Shown here piece by piece: positions 48,711 to 58,183 of a stretch of DNA of 64,000 bases. The notes under the pieces were generated by a model. It was not told where the DNA came from. It saw only the letters and a program-made list of their open reading frames with translations, and did not search any database. The DNA lies in contig NZ_RCZM01000007.1 of NCBI RefSeq assembly GCF_006438965.1, forward strand, positions 1 to 64,000, in the 5' to 3' direction. The translations under genes were made by a program, and so were the position numbers. The number at the start of each line of letters is the position of its first letter. The first letter of the stretch is position 1. Source of the stretch: Pedococcus bigeumensis. Lineage in GTDB: Bacteria > Actinomycetota > Actinomycetes > Actinomycetales > Dermatophilaceae.

Positions 48711-49978
48711 GCGGGCACCAGCTCGTGCGCGGACCGGTCGACATGGCGCAGCAACCACCACGCCACGGCCACGCCCACTACCAGCGCGCCGGCCACGACA
48801 TACACGGCGGTGGAGCGACCCAGCCCCGTCCAGAGGGCCCCGAAGAGCAGGGACGAGGCGAGCCTGGCCAGCGCCACCACCGTCTGGGCCGTCGCGATCC
48901 CGCTGGCCCGCATCGGCGCCGGCACCAGGGTGGAGGCGAGCGCCGCCAGCACCCCGTCGGTGCACGCGTAGAACCCGCCGAGCAGGAGCAGGCACGCGAT
49001 GGTGAGGCCCAACCCCCCGGACGGCAGGGCTGCGCAGAGGTAGGCGCCGACGAGCAGCAGGTGGCCCCCCACGAGCACCTTGGCCCGGCCGAGCCGGTCG
49101 GACAGCCGTCCGAAGGGGACCGCGAGGGTCAGGTACGCGACGTTGGTGCCCACGAACAGCAAGGGGAACCACTTGCCGGCGAAGTCGTCGCGCTGCTGCA
49201 GCGACAGGTAGAGGAAGCCGTCACTGATGGTGAGCACCCCGAGCACGGCCGAGGCCGCGACGACGCGGCCGAAGCGTGGCTCGGCCAGGCTGCGCCAGGA
49301 CGGGGCCACGGGTGGGGCAGCCGTCCGACGCGCGGCGCGCCTCGGTCGCAGGTCGGGGACGAGCAGCCCGAGGAGGGCCAGCCCGAGCAGCGCAGCGGCC
49401 AGCGAGGCGATGAACACCGCGCGGTAGTTCCCGGGGATCCACCACAGTATCGAGAACGCCATGAGCGGCCCGATCGCGGCGCCCGTCGTGTCCAGGGCCC
49501 GGTGCACGCCGAAGGCCCGCCCCAGCGAGTGCTCAGGGGTCGACGCGGCGATGATGGCGTCGCGTGGTGCCGTCCGCAGCCCCTTGCCGAGCCGGTCCAC
49601 CGTGATCACAGCGGTGACGGCTGCCAGCCCCTGCGCGGGGATGAGCAGCGCCTTGGTGACAGCGGACAGGCCATAGCCCAGGAAGGCGACCCACTTCGGC
49701 CGGTCTGCCCGGTCGGACAGCCAGCCACCCAGGATCCGCACCAGCGCGCTGACACCCTGGTAGAGCCCGTCGACGAAGCCGTAGGCGAGTGGGGACAGGC
49801 CGAGCACGGCAGTCAGGTAGAGCGGCAGCACCGCCGAGAGGGACTCCGACGAGATGTCCGTGAGCAGGCTGACGAAGCCGAGCAGGATGACGGTCGACCC
49901 CACGCGGCGCCCGGTCGTGGGCGCGGCAGAGGGGGTCTCGGTGCCAGCCGCGTCCCGCGGCCGGTCGCTGAGATACAC
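48707..49978 (-). CDS. Major facilitator superfamily transporter
   Basis: A 423-residue integral membrane protein with about 12 helices. The cytoplasmic loop motif DRLGKGLRTAPRDAIIAASTP is typical of MFS, and the second half repeats with FGRLSDRLGRAKVLVGGH. The long loop after helix 6 is Arg-rich. It probably exports a small molecule or drug. It is the first of two linked genes, the second being the propeller protein. Substrate unknown. Confidence 0.85.
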   Translation of the reverse strand: MYLSDRPRDAAGTETPSAAPTTGRRVGSTVILLGFVSLLTDISSESLSAVLPLYLTAVLGLSPLAYGFVDGLYQGVSALVRILGGWLSDRADRPKWVAFLGYGLSAVTKALLIPAQGLAAVTAVITVDRLGKGLRTAPRDAIIAASTPEHSLGRAFGVHRALDTTGAAIGPLMAFSILWWIPGNYRAVFIASLAAALLGLALLGLLVPDLRPRRAARRTAAPPVAPSWRSLAEPRFGRVVAASAVLGVLTISDGFLYLSLQQRDDFAGKWFPLLFVGTNVAYLTLAVPFGRLSDRLGRAKVLVGGHLLLVGAYLCAALPSGGLGLTIACLLLLGGFYACTDGVLAALASTLVPAPMRASGIATAQTVVALARLASSLLFGALWTGLGRSTAVYVVAGALVVGVAVAWWLLRHVDRSAHELVPA

Positions 49979-50139
49979 GCGCGCCCCCTCGGCGCCGGAG
50001 TCGGCCCGGCCAGTGCCGCCAATTCTAGGTATGCCGTGTCGGCGTCGTCGGAGCTTTTCCCCGATTCACAGGCGGCGTCCAGCGTCCGAGACGCGCCCCA
50101 AGCAGCGGAGCACGCGGCATACCAGCGAGCTGTCGCCGG

Positions 50140-51438
50140 TCAGGCCTGGCCGCGCACCTGCTCGACGGCGGCGAGCAGGACGCAGGTGGCCACGGCCTCC
50201 ATCGCCTCGCTGACCTGGTCCAGCGGGGGGAACGTGGGCGCGAGGCGGATGGTGCGGTCACGCGGGTCATCACCGTGGGGGAACGAGGCACCGGCAGGGG
50301 TGAGGGCGATGCCGGCGTCCTTGGCGAGTGCCACGACTCGTGAGGCGGTGCCGTCGAGGACGTCGAGGCTGACGAAGTAGCCGCCGGTCGGCCGGGTCCA
50401 GGTCGCGACACCGAGACCCCCGAGCCGCTCGGTCAGGATGCGCTCCACCTCGGCGAACTTCGGGGCGATGATCTCGCGGTGCTTGACCATGTGGTCGCGC
50501 ACACCCTGGGGGGAGCCGAAGAACTGCGAGTGGCGCAGCTGGTTGACCTTGTCGGGACCGATGGCGCCCTTGCCGAGGTGGCCGGTGTACCACTTCACCG
50601 TCTCGACCGACCCGGCCAGGAAGGCGACCCCGGCGCCCGCGAGCGTGATCTTCGACGTGGACGCGAACATGATCGGCCGGTGCGGGTGTCCCGAGGCTGC
50701 CGCCAAGGTGAGGATGTCGGCGCTCTTGGCCTCCTCCTCGGTGAGGTGGTGGAACGCGTAGGCGTTGTCCCAGAAGATCTTGAAGTCGGGGGCGGCCGTC
50801 GGCATCGAGGCCAGCCGGGCGGCGATCTCCTGCGACACCACCGAGCCCGACGGGTTGGCGTAGGTCGGCACCAGCCACATGCCCTTGATGGTCGGGTCGC
50901 TGGCGACCAGCTGGGCCACGGCCTCGACGTCCGGGCCGTCGTCATGCATCGGCACGGTCACCATCTCGATGCCGAACCAGTCCAGCAGGGTGAAGTGCCG
51001 GTCGTATCCGGGCACCGGGCAGATGAAGGTGACCTTCTCCTCCTGGCTCCACGGGCGCTCGCTGTCCACGCCGCCGTGCAGCCACAGGTCGACCAGCACG
51101 TCGCGCATCATGACCAGGCTGGAGTTGCCGCCCGCCACGACCTGCTCGGGCTCGACCCACAGCAGCTCGGCGAACATCTCGCGCAGCTCCCTGATGCCCT
51201 CGAGCCCGCCGTAGTTGCGGGTGTCGACCCCGGCGGCGTCCTTGACACCCTTGGGCAGGCTCAGCAGGTCGTCGGCCAGGTCGAGCTGAGCCGCCGCAGG
51301 CTTGCCGCGCGTGAGGTCGAGGGACAGGCCGCGAGCCTTCAGCGCGGCATACGCCTGCTGCTGCTCCTGGGCGAAGGCCTCGAGCTCCTCGGCGGAGCGC
51401 TGGGCGAGGGGAGTGGTGGTGGCGGTCTGCTCGGTCAC
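50140..51438 (-). CDS. Class Ic aspartate aminotransferase-type PLP enzyme
   Basis: A 432-residue PLP enzyme of fold type I (Asp_aminotransf subgroup Ic, as in some Actinobacteria). It has substrate-binding VDTRNYGGLEG, PLP region FWDNAYAFHHL, Lys in FASTSKITLAGAG (Schiff-base lysine) and RPTGGYFVSLDV. It would transfer an amino group between aspartate or another amino acid and 2-oxoglutarate. Start GTG. It is convergent to nothing nearby; the gene order with tRNA-Trp and secE is common. Confidence 0.85.
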   Translation of the reverse strand: MTEQTATTTPLAQRSAEELEAFAQEQQQAYAALKARGLSLDLTRGKPAAAQLDLADDLLSLPKGVKDAAGVDTRNYGGLEGIRELREMFAELLWVEPEQVVAGGNSSLVMMRDVLVDLWLHGGVDSERPWSQEEKVTFICPVPGYDRHFTLLDWFGIEMVTVPMHDDGPDVEAVAQLVASDPTIKGMWLVPTYANPSGSVVSQEIAARLASMPTAAPDFKIFWDNAYAFHHLTEEEAKSADILTLAAASGHPHRPIMFASTSKITLAGAGVAFLAGSVETVKWYTGHLGKGAIGPDKVNQLRHSQFFGSPQGVRDHMVKHREIIAPKFAEVERILTERLGGLGVATWTRPTGGYFVSLDVLDGTASRVVALAKDAGIALTPAGASFPHGDDPRDRTIRLAPTFPPLDQVSEAMEAVATCVLLAAVEQVRGQA

Positions 51439-51655
51439 CCGCCCATGCTCCCAGAGCCCCGGTATGCCGCGTAGTCGCCGTCCGAGCGCCGGTCACCCGC
51501 GCGTGGTGGCCAAGGAGGCCCCGGCGGCGAGTTCGCGTTCGGCGGCGCGCCTCACGTATGCTTTCTGCTCGGTTGACATTGGCCAGGCTTCCGGCATGCC
51601 CGCGGGCAGGTCAGGTCAACCTCCCGGAACCCACCGCCCCCGCGATGAGTTCCGT

Positions 51656-51728
51656 AGGGCAGTGGCTCAATTGGTAGAGCTCCGGTCTCCAAAACCGGCG
51701 GTTGGGGGTTCGAGTCCCTCCTGCCCTG
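51656..51728 (+). tRNA. tRNA-Trp (CCA)
   Basis: A 73-base cloverleaf with anticodon CCA at 51689-51691, a 5-bp anticodon stem CCGGT/ACCGG, a T arm GGTTCGAGTCC and a 7-bp acceptor stem AGGGCAG/CTGCCCT. It stands directly ahead of secE-nusG, the usual actinobacterial order. No encoded CCA tail. Confidence 0.97.
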
Positions 51729-51766
51729 CGTAGCACGACCTGTGACCGGACCCGGTCACGGCAGAC

Positions 51767-52060
51767 ATGAGTGAAAGCAGAGGCACCGTGACGGACGTGA
51801 GCGCGGACACCCGCGGCTCTGGTCGCACCGGCCGCAAGAGTGACAAGGGCGGCAACCCGATCTCGCGGTTCTTCCGCTCGATCTCTCTGTTCGTCAGCCA
51901 GATCCTCGACGAGCTGCGCAAGGTCGTCCGACCGACGCGGTCCGAACTGGTCAACTACACGATCGTCGTGATCGTGTTCGTGACCTTCGTGATGGCGCTC
52001 GTCGCGACCGTGGACTTCGGCTTCACCAAGCTCGTGCTGTGGGTCTTCGGCGGCAAGTGA
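51767..52060 (+). CDS. secE: Preprotein translocase subunit SecE
   Basis: A 97-residue SecE with the conserved ISRFFRSISLFVSQILDELRKVVRPTRSEL region and one transmembrane helix near 66-88 (IVVIVFVTFVMALVATV). It stabilises SecYEG at the membrane. The N-terminal 30 residues are polar and may be unstructured. It precedes nusG. Confidence 0.95.
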   Translation: MSESRGTVTDVSADTRGSGRTGRKSDKGGNPISRFFRSISLFVSQILDELRKVVRPTRSELVNYTIVVIVFVTFVMALVATVDFGFTKLVLWVFGGK

Positions 52061-52137
52061 CCGCCGCCCCTGCCGCAGTAATCCTGCAGTCACCCCGGGG
52101 TCACCCGGCGAATACCAGAAGGAAGTAGGTCATCAGC

Positions 52138-53169
52138 GTGTCCGACCAGTGGACCACCGACAACGCCGAGCCCGAGACGGAGTCGATCTCCGTCGATGGT
52201 GTCTCTGCCGACCTCGAGACCGGCGAAGCGGGCGAGGCGCCCCAGACCGAGACCACTGACGACGCCCCCGTGACCACCGACGCCGAGATCGACGCCGCCC
52301 ACGAGGACGACGCCGAGGTCGAGGCAGCCGCCGAGCACACCGACGCGATCGCCGAGCCGGAGACCGAGGCCCAGGTCGACGCCGACCTCCAGGCCGGGAT
52401 CGAGCGCGACGAGACCGACGAGGCGCAGACCGAGGCCCACGCGCCGCAGGTGTCTACCCTCGCCTTCTCCGACGACGTCGCCTCTGACGACGCCACCCAG
52501 GACGACGCCACCGAGGACGACGCGGCTGAGGGCGACGTCACCGAGGGCGACGCCCCCGCGGGCGACCCGGTCCAGGAGTTCAAGGACGCCCTCGCCGCCA
52601 AGTTCGGCGACTGGTACGTCGTGCACTCCTACGCCGGCTACGAGAACCGCGTGAAGGCGAACCTCGAGAACCGCACCACCTCCCTGAACATGGAGGACTT
52701 CATCTTCGAGGCCGAAGTGCCCATGGAAGAGGTCACCGAGATCAAGAACGGCCAGAAGAAGCTGGTCCGCCGCGTCCGGATGCCCGGATACGTGCTGGTT
52801 CGGATGGACCTCACCGACGAGTCGTGGGGCGCCGTGCGCCACACGCCGGGCGTCACCGGCTTCGTCGGCAACGCCCACCAGCCGGTGCCGCTGAGCCTCG
52901 ACGAGGTCTTCACCATGCTGGCCCCGGCCGACCTGGAGAGCCCCGCGACGGCCGGCTCCGCCGGTGGCGGTTCGGGCAAGGCCAAGGAGGTCGCGGTCGT
53001 CGACTTCGAGGTCGGCGAGTCCGTCACCGTCATGGAAGGGCCGTTCGAGACCCTTCCCGCCACGATTTCCGAGATCAACCCCGACACCCAGAAGCTCAAG
53101 GTGCTCGTCTCGATCTTCGGCCGGGAGACCCCGGTCGAGCTGTCGTTCAACCAGGTCGCCAAGATCTGA
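52138..53169 (+). CDS. nusG: Transcription termination/antitermination protein NusG with long acidic N-terminal extension
   Basis: A 343-residue NusG. The NGN domain begins near 147 ([20 protein letters not shown]) and continues through [11 protein letters not shown]. The KOW domain follows the Gly/Ser linker (about 290-340, [20 protein letters not shown]). The first 145 residues are very rich in Asp, Glu, Ala and Thr and have no known domain; standard NusG is about 180 residues. It links RNA polymerase to ribosomes and Rho. GTG start with GGAAGTAGG upstream. Confidence 0.95.
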   Translation: MSDQWTTDNAEPETESISVDGVSADLETGEAGEAPQTETTDDAPVTTDAEIDAAHEDDAEVEAAAEHTDAIAEPETEAQVDADLQAGIERDETDEAQTEAHAPQVSTLAFSDDVASDDATQDDATEDDAAEGDVTEGDAPAGDPVQEFKDALAAKFGDWYVVHSYAGYENRVKANLENRTTSLNMEDFIFEAEVPMEEVTEIKNGQKKLVRRVRMPGYVLVRMDLTDESWGAVRHTPGVTGFVGNAHQPVPLSLDEVFTMLAPADLESPATAGSAGGGSGKAKEVAVVDFEVGESVTVMEGPFETLPATISEINPDTQKLKVLVSIFGRETPVELSFNQVAKI

Positions 53170-53261
53170 TCGCACGGCAGCACCTGTTCCCGGCATCCCG
53201 GGAGCATGCAACCGGGTCATCGCCCACGGCGTAGGCCCACACCAACAGAAGGAACACAGCA

Positions 53262-53696
53262 ATGCCTCCCAAGAGCAAGAAGATCTCCGGCTTCATCAAG
53301 CTGCAGATCCAGGCCGGTGCGGCCACGCCCGCCCCGCCCGTCGGCCCGGCCCTCGGCCAGCACGGCGTCAACATCATGGAGTTCGTCAAGGCCTACAACG
53401 CTGCGACCGAGTCCCAGCGCGGCAACGTCATCCCGGTGGAGATCACGGTCTACGAAGACCGTTCCTTCACCTTCATCACCAAGACGCCGCCGGCCGCCGA
53501 GCTGATCAAGAAGGCCGCCGGGGTGCCCAAGGGCTCCGGTGAGCCGCACAAGACCAAGGTTGCCAAGCTGTCGGCCGACCAGGTCCGCGCCATCGCCGAG
53601 CAGAAGATGGAAGACCTGAACGCCAACGACATCAACCAGGCGATGAAGATCATCGCCGGCACCGCCCGCAGCATGGGCATCGACACCACCCTTTAA
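53262..53696 (+). CDS. rplK: 50S ribosomal protein L11
   Basis: A 144-residue L11 with [34 protein letters not shown] and [19 protein letters not shown], binding 23S rRNA near the GTPase centre. The length matches the family. It is separated from rplA by a hairpin. Confidence 0.97.
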   Translation: MPPKSKKISGFIKLQIQAGAATPAPPVGPALGQHGVNIMEFVKAYNAATESQRGNVIPVEITVYEDRSFTFITKTPPAAELIKKAAGVPKGSGEPHKTKVAKLSADQVRAIAEQKMEDLNANDINQAMKIIAGTARSMGIDTTL

Positions 53697-53708
53697 GGGC
53701 AACCAACC

Positions 53709-53736
53709 CGGTATGCCGCCCACGCGGCATACCGGG
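53709..53736. repeat. Perfect GGTATGCC-based hairpin between rplK and rplA
   Basis: CCGGTATGCCGC and its exact reverse complement face each other around a four-base loop (CCAC), directly after the rplK stop. The stem is 12 bp and contains one copy each of GGTATGCC and GGCATACC. No T-run follows, so this looks more like an RNA stabilising or processing element than a terminator. Confidence 0.65.
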
Positions 53737-53805
53737 GAACGTGGCAGGACCGCGCTGGTCCGAACTGACCACAACTCCACCGAAACACCCAGCACAGGAG
53801 CAGAA

Positions 53806-54525
53806 ATGAAGCGCAGCAAGGCTTACCGCGAGGCGGCCGACAAGATTGACGTCGCCAAGAGCTACGCCCCCCTCGAGGCCGTCCGCCTCGCCAAGGCGTC
53901 CGCCAAGGCCAAGTACGACGAGACGGTCGAGGTCGCGATGCGACTCGGCGTCGACCCCCGCAAGGCCGACCAGATGGTCCGTGGCACCGTCAACCTCCCG
54001 CACGGCACGGGCAAGACCGCCCGCGTCCTCGTCTTCGCCAACGGCGACAAGGCCGAGGCTGCCCGTGAGGCCGGCGCCGACTTCGTCGGTTCCGACGAGC
54101 TGCTCGAGAAGGTGGCCGGCGGCTGGCTCGACTTCGACTCGGTCGTCGCGACGCCGGACATGATGGGCAAGGTCGGTCGTCTCGGAAAGGTCCTGGGCCC
54201 GCGTGGTCTGATGCCCAACCCGAAGACCGGCACCGTCACCATGGACACCGCCAAGGCCGTGACCGACATCAAGGGCGGCAAGATCGAGTTCCGCGTCGAC
54301 AAGCACGCGAACCTCCACTTCATCATCGGCAAGGCCTCCTTCCCGGAGACCTCGCTGGTCGAGAACTACGCCACCGCGCTCGACGAGATCCTGCGTCTCA
54401 AGCCGTCCTCCTCCAAGGGCCGCTACATCGAGAAGGCGACCCTGTCGACGTCGATGGGCCCCGGCATCCCGCTGGACCACACCCGCACGCGCAACCTGCT
54501 GGCCGAGGACGAGGGCAACGCCTGA
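53806..54525 (+). CDS. rplA: 50S ribosomal protein L1
   Basis: A 239-residue L1 with [11 protein letters not shown], the [15 protein letters not shown] and [19 protein letters not shown] segments. It binds the L1 stalk and can repress its own operon. CAGGAG precedes the ATG. A terminator-like hairpin follows 17 bases after the stop. Confidence 0.97.
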   Translation: MKRSKAYREAADKIDVAKSYAPLEAVRLAKASAKAKYDETVEVAMRLGVDPRKADQMVRGTVNLPHGTGKTARVLVFANGDKAEAAREAGADFVGSDELLEKVAGGWLDFDSVVATPDMMGKVGRLGKVLGPRGLMPNPKTGTVTMDTAKAVTDIKGGKIEFRVDKHANLHFIIGKASFPETSLVENYATALDEILRLKPSSSKGRYIEKATLSTSMGPGIPLDHTRTRNLLAEDEGNA

Positions 54526-54542
54526 GTCCCGCAGCACAGCAC

Positions 54543-54576
54543 GAGAGCCCGTCACCCTCAGGGGTGGCGGGCTCTC
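54543..54576 (+). terminator. Terminator-like hairpin after rplA
   Basis: A 15-bp GC-rich stem (54543-54557 with 54562-54576; one G-U) closes a four-base loop, followed by CTGCTCCTGTT. It may end or weaken read-through from rplKA into the rplJ leader. Confidence 0.6.
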
Positions 54577-54943
54577 CTGCTCCTGTTGGCCGGAGCTGGG
54601 CGTTGACTCACCGCTGCGTCGAGAGGCCACGACATGCTGGCGACGGACATCTCGTCCCAGCGTGTCGTGGCCACTCGACGGCCTGGGGGAGCCCGATTTG
54701 GTCGTGGGACGCGCCGCCCCTACGCTGGACCCTGACCAAAGACCGCTCGGTTGTCACGTGCCACCGCAATAGGCAGCACGTGACCGAAGGTTCCACTTCG
54801 GTGGGCGTCCAGCGCAGGCCACGATTCACCCGCAGTACCGGCTCCCAGAGCCTGTCCCGCGTGCGAGCCCCGTGCCCTGTGCATGGGGCTCTTTCCATGT
54901 GGCCTCCACCTCCGGCCGGTCGAACACACGGAAGGGAGGCCCC
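54577..54943 (+). ncRNA. Long structured rplJ (L10) leader with attenuator-like hairpin
   Basis: This 367-base stretch before rplJ has no gene. It holds three stems: a 22-base long-arm hairpin (54619-54640 with 54657-54678; one mismatch, one G-U), a second with TCACGTGC/GCACGTGA (about 54747-54786), and an 11-bp stem (54865-54875 with 54881-54891) followed by TTT, looking like an attenuator. L10-L12 controls its own operon in this way in other bacteria, so L10 binding is likely. Whether it equals the known L10-leader family is unproven. Confidence 0.6.
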
Positions 54944-55609
54944 ATGGCCAAAGCTGACAAGGCTGCCGCCATCGCCGAGCTGTCGGACAAGTTCCGCACC
55001 TCCGGCGCGGCCGTGCTGACCGAGTACCGCGGACTGACGGTGAAGCAGATCACCGACCTTCGCAACTCGCTGCGCGGAAACGCCACCTTCGCCGTCGTGA
55101 AGAACACGCTCACCGAGCTTGCTGCCAAGGACGCCGGCGTTACGGCGTTCGACGGCCAGCTCGTCGGACCGTCCGCCATCGCATTCGTCGATGGTGACCC
55201 GGTCGAGGCCGCCAAGGGCCTGCGTGACTTCGCCAAGGCGAACCCCCTCCTCGTGATCAAGGCCGGCGTCCTCGACGGCAAGGCCCTGACTCCCGCGGAG
55301 ATCACGAAGCTTGCGGACCTCGAGTCCCGCGAGGTTCTCCTGTCCAAGCTGGCCGGTGCCCTTCAGGCCTCGCTCAGCCAGGCCGTCTACCTCTTCGCCG
55401 CACCGCTGTCGCAGACCGCTCGGGTCGTCGACGCGCTGCGTGCCAAGGTCGAGGCCGAGGGGCCGGTGGCTGACGCCGCCGCTCCCGCTGCCGAGGCCCC
55501 GGCCGAAGCCGAGGACACCACCGCCGAGGCTCCCGCAGCCGAGGCAACCGCTGAGGCCCCCGCGGCCGAGGCAACCGCAGACGTCGCCGAGGGTGGCGAC
55601 GAGAGCTGA
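54944..55609 (+). CDS. rplJ: 50S ribosomal protein L10
   Basis: A 221-residue L10, longer than the usual 170. The N-terminal rRNA-binding part has [25 protein letters not shown] and FAVVKNTL, the L12-binding helix is near 135-165 ([20 protein letters not shown]), and the C-terminal 50 residues are an Ala/Glu-rich tail. GAAGGGAGG precedes the ATG. Confidence 0.97.
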   Translation: MAKADKAAAIAELSDKFRTSGAAVLTEYRGLTVKQITDLRNSLRGNATFAVVKNTLTELAAKDAGVTAFDGQLVGPSAIAFVDGDPVEAAKGLRDFAKANPLLVIKAGVLDGKALTPAEITKLADLESREVLLSKLAGALQASLSQAVYLFAAPLSQTARVVDALRAKVEAEGPVADAAAPAAEAPAEAEDTTAEAPAAEATAEAPAAEATADVAEGGDES

Positions 55610-55707
55610 CCCCGCTGCGGGTCGCCGACCGGTGACCTCACGCTGAGCCAGCTCACACACCAAAACGCCACTCACGGCATACGAATCACCACGAAAGGAC
55701 GCCCATC

Positions 55708-56094
55708 ATGGCGAAGCTCTCCACCGACGAGCTCCTTGAGGCCTTCAAGGAAATGACCCTCATCGAGCTCTCTGAGTTCGTGAAGCAGTTCGAGGACACC
55801 TTCAACGTCACCGCTGCTGCCCCCGTGGCCGTTGCTGCGGCCGGCGCCCCGGCCGGCGGCGACGCTGCTGCTGCCGAGGAGCAGGACGAGTTCGACGTCG
55901 TCCTCGAGGCTGCTGGCGACAAGAAGATCCAGGTCATCAAGGAGGTCCGCGCGCTGACCTCCCTCGGCCTGAAGGAAGCCAAGGACCTCGTGGACGGCGC
56001 CCCCAAGCCCGTTCTCGAGAAGGTCGACAAGGCTGCCGCGGACAAGGCCAAGGAGGCCCTCGAGGCCGCCGGCGCCACCGTCACGCTCAAGTGA
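55708..56094 (+). CDS. rplL: 50S ribosomal protein L7/L12
   Basis: A 128-residue L7/L12 with N-terminal dimerisation part ([27 protein letters not shown]), Ala-rich hinge and C-terminal domain ([28 protein letters not shown]). It recruits elongation factors. AAAGGA precedes the ATG. A terminator follows 35 bases past the stop. Confidence 0.98.
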   Translation: MAKLSTDELLEAFKEMTLIELSEFVKQFEDTFNVTAAAPVAVAAAGAPAGGDAAAAEEQDEFDVVLEAAGDKKIQVIKEVRALTSLGLKEAKDLVDGAPKPVLEKVDKAAADKAKEALEAAGATVTLK

Positions 56095-56129
56095 TCTGAG
56101 CTTCCGCAAGGAAGCGACGCACTGCGCAG

Positions 56130-56163
56130 AGCGGGTCCGACTAACTGGTCGGGCCCGCTTTCG
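56130..56163 (+). terminator. Intrinsic terminator after rplL
   Basis: A 12-bp stem (56130-56141 with 56148-56159; one G-U) around TAACTG, followed by TTTC. It ends the ribosomal operon ahead of the mce genes. Confidence 0.75.
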
Positions 56164-56306
56164 CGTGCCCGGAACTTCCGGTATGCCGCGTGGCTCCGGC
56201 CCACGGGGCCTACCCTCCCGTAACTTGGCGCTCTCGGCCTCGTTGAGCCATGCGTACCGGGGCCTGCCATGAACGGCGGGCGTGGACATTCACGACGAGG
56301 TGAGCT

Positions 56307-57302
56307 GTGGGCGTTGAGATCAGGGTCGAAGGTCTGACCAAGCGATTCGGATCGCAGGTGATCTGGAACGACGTCTCGCTGACCCTTCCCGCTGGCGAGA
56401 TCTCGGTGATGCTCGGGCCGTCGGGTACCGGCAAGTCGGTCTTCCTCAAGACCCTCGTCGGCCTGCTCAAGCCCGACGCGGGAGCGATCTGGATCCAGGA
56501 CCGCGACCTGACCCAGATGCGCGAGCGTGACCTGTACGAGGTGCGCAAGCTGTTCGGGGTGCTGTTCCAGGACGGCGCCCTGTTCGGCTCGATGAACCTC
56601 TACGACAACGTCGCCTTCCCGCTGCGCGAGCACACCAAGAAGTCCGAGTCGGACATCCGCAAGATCGTGCTGGAGAAGATGGACCTCGTCGGCCTGACCG
56701 GCGCCGAGTCCAAGCTGCCCGGTGAGATCTCCGGCGGGATGCGCAAGCGCGCCGGTCTGGCCCGCGCGCTCGTGCTCGACCCCGAGATCCTGCTGATCGA
56801 CGAGCCGGACTCCGGTCTCGACCCGGTCCGCACGTCCTACATCAACCAGCTCTTCATCGACCTGAATGCGCAGATCGACGCGACGTTCCTCATCGTCACG
56901 CACGACATCAACTCGACGCGGACGGTGCCCGACAACATCGGGCTGCTCTACCACCGGCACCTCGCCATGTTCGGGCCGCGCGAGATGCTGCTCAGCTCCG
57001 AGGAGCCGGTCGTCCGGCAGTTCCTGAACGCCCAGACCATCGGTCCGATCGGCATGTCCGAGGAGAAGGACGCGGACGAGCTCGCCTCCGAGGAGGGCCA
57101 GGAGCTGCCGCCCCTGCCGCCCATCCCGCTCCAGCTCAGCACCAGTGACGGCACCCCGCGCCGCGGTGAGCGCCCGGCGGGGGACTGGTGCCGCGCGAAC
57201 GGCATCACCCCGCCTCCCGGCTCGTTCCAGTCGCAGAACGCCGGCGTGCCCGGTGTCCGCCACTCCGAGCCCACCCCGACTGCCGAGGCGCCGGTCGCAT
57301 GA
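56307..57302 (+). CDS. mceG: ABC transporter ATPase MceG
   Basis: A 331-residue ATPase. Walker A is GPSGTGKS (about 38-45), the signature is ISGGMRKRAGLARAL and Walker B is LLIDEPDSGLD, with a His switch in VTHD. A Pro/Glu-rich tail of about 85 residues is added after the ABC domain, typical of MceG. It powers the YrbE permeases of Mce lipid importers. GTG start. Followed by yrbE1A. Confidence 0.92.
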   Translation: MGVEIRVEGLTKRFGSQVIWNDVSLTLPAGEISVMLGPSGTGKSVFLKTLVGLLKPDAGAIWIQDRDLTQMRERDLYEVRKLFGVLFQDGALFGSMNLYDNVAFPLREHTKKSESDIRKIVLEKMDLVGLTGAESKLPGEISGGMRKRAGLARALVLDPEILLIDEPDSGLDPVRTSYINQLFIDLNAQIDATFLIVTHDINSTRTVPDNIGLLYHRHLAMFGPREMLLSSEEPVVRQFLNAQTIGPIGMSEEKDADELASEEGQELPPLPPIPLQLSTSDGTPRRGERPAGDWCRANGITPPPGSFQSQNAGVPGVRHSEPTPTAEAPVA

Positions 57303-57399
57303 GACAGAACTTCGGCTCACGCTCCTCGACCTTCCGGGCCTCGCTGCTTCGTCGCTCGTGTCCGCCCACGCGGACCGTGGGACCCGAGGATGTCGTCGC

Positions 57400-58170
57400 A
57401 TGAGCAATCCAGCCATCGGTGCGCTGCGCCAGAGCGGGTCGCTCTTCGCGCTCGTCCTGGACGTCGTGCGGTCCCTGCCCAGGCGACCGTTCCAGACCAA
57501 GGAGTTCATCCAGCAGTGCTGGTTCATCGCCTCGGTGACGATCGTCCCGACCGCGCTGGTCTCCATCCCGTTCGGCGCCGTCATCGCCCTCCAGCTCGGC
57601 ACCCTCACCCGCCAGCTCGGCGCCCAGTCGTTCACCGGCGCCGCCTCGGTCCTCGCCGTCATCCGCGAAGCCTCGCCCATCGTCACCGCGCTGCTCATCG
57701 CCGGCGCCGGCGGCTCGGCGATCTGCGCTGACCTGGGCTCCCGCAAGATCCGCGAGGAGATCGACGCCATGGAGGTGCTCGGGATCAGTCCCATCCAGCG
57801 CCTCGTCGTGCCTCGCGTGCTCGCGGCCATGGTCGTCTCGCTGCTGCTCAACGGCCTGGTGTCGGTCGTCGGCGTGGCCGGTGGCTACTTCTTCAACGTG
57901 ATCATCCAGGGCGGCACACCGGGCGCCTACATCGCGTCGTTCACCGCGCTGGCCCAGCTGGCCGACCTGTGGACCAGCGAGATCAAGGCGGTCATCTTCG
58001 GCTTCATCGCCGCCGTCGTCGCGTCCTACAAGGGCCTCACCGCTGGTGGCGGTCCCAAGGGCGTCGGCGACGCCGTGAACCAGAGCGTGGTCATCACCTT
58101 CATGTTCCTGTTCGTCGTGAACTTCGTGGCCAGCGCCGTCTACTTCCAAGTCGTCCCCCAGAAGATCTGA
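57400..58170 (+). CDS. yrbE1A: Mce-associated permease YrbE1A (MlaE family)
   Basis: A 256-residue membrane protein of the MlaE fold with about five to six helices. It has the EAS-type cytoplasmic loop VIREASPIVTALLIAGAGGSAICADLGSRKIREEIDAMEVLGI, which docks the ATPase. Together with YrbE1B it forms the permease for lipids carried by the MCE proteins. ATG 57400 is chosen; an upstream GTG in the same frame is possible. Confidence 0.9.
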   Translation: MSNPAIGALRQSGSLFALVLDVVRSLPRRPFQTKEFIQQCWFIASVTIVPTALVSIPFGAVIALQLGTLTRQLGAQSFTGAASVLAVIREASPIVTALLIAGAGGSAICADLGSRKIREEIDAMEVLGISPIQRLVVPRVLAAMVVSLLLNGLVSVVGVAGGYFFNVIIQGGTPGAYIASFTALAQLADLWTSEIKAVIFGFIAAVVASYKGLTAGGGPKGVGDAVNQSVVITFMFLFVVNFVASAVYFQVVPQKI

Positions 58171-58183
58171 AGGAGGTGCAGAG

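Noticed and set aside
51573-51601. A sigma-70-like promoter (TTGACA) for tRNA-Trp
   Set aside because: The -35 box is perfect but no credible -10 lies at the right distance, so I do not list it as a feature.
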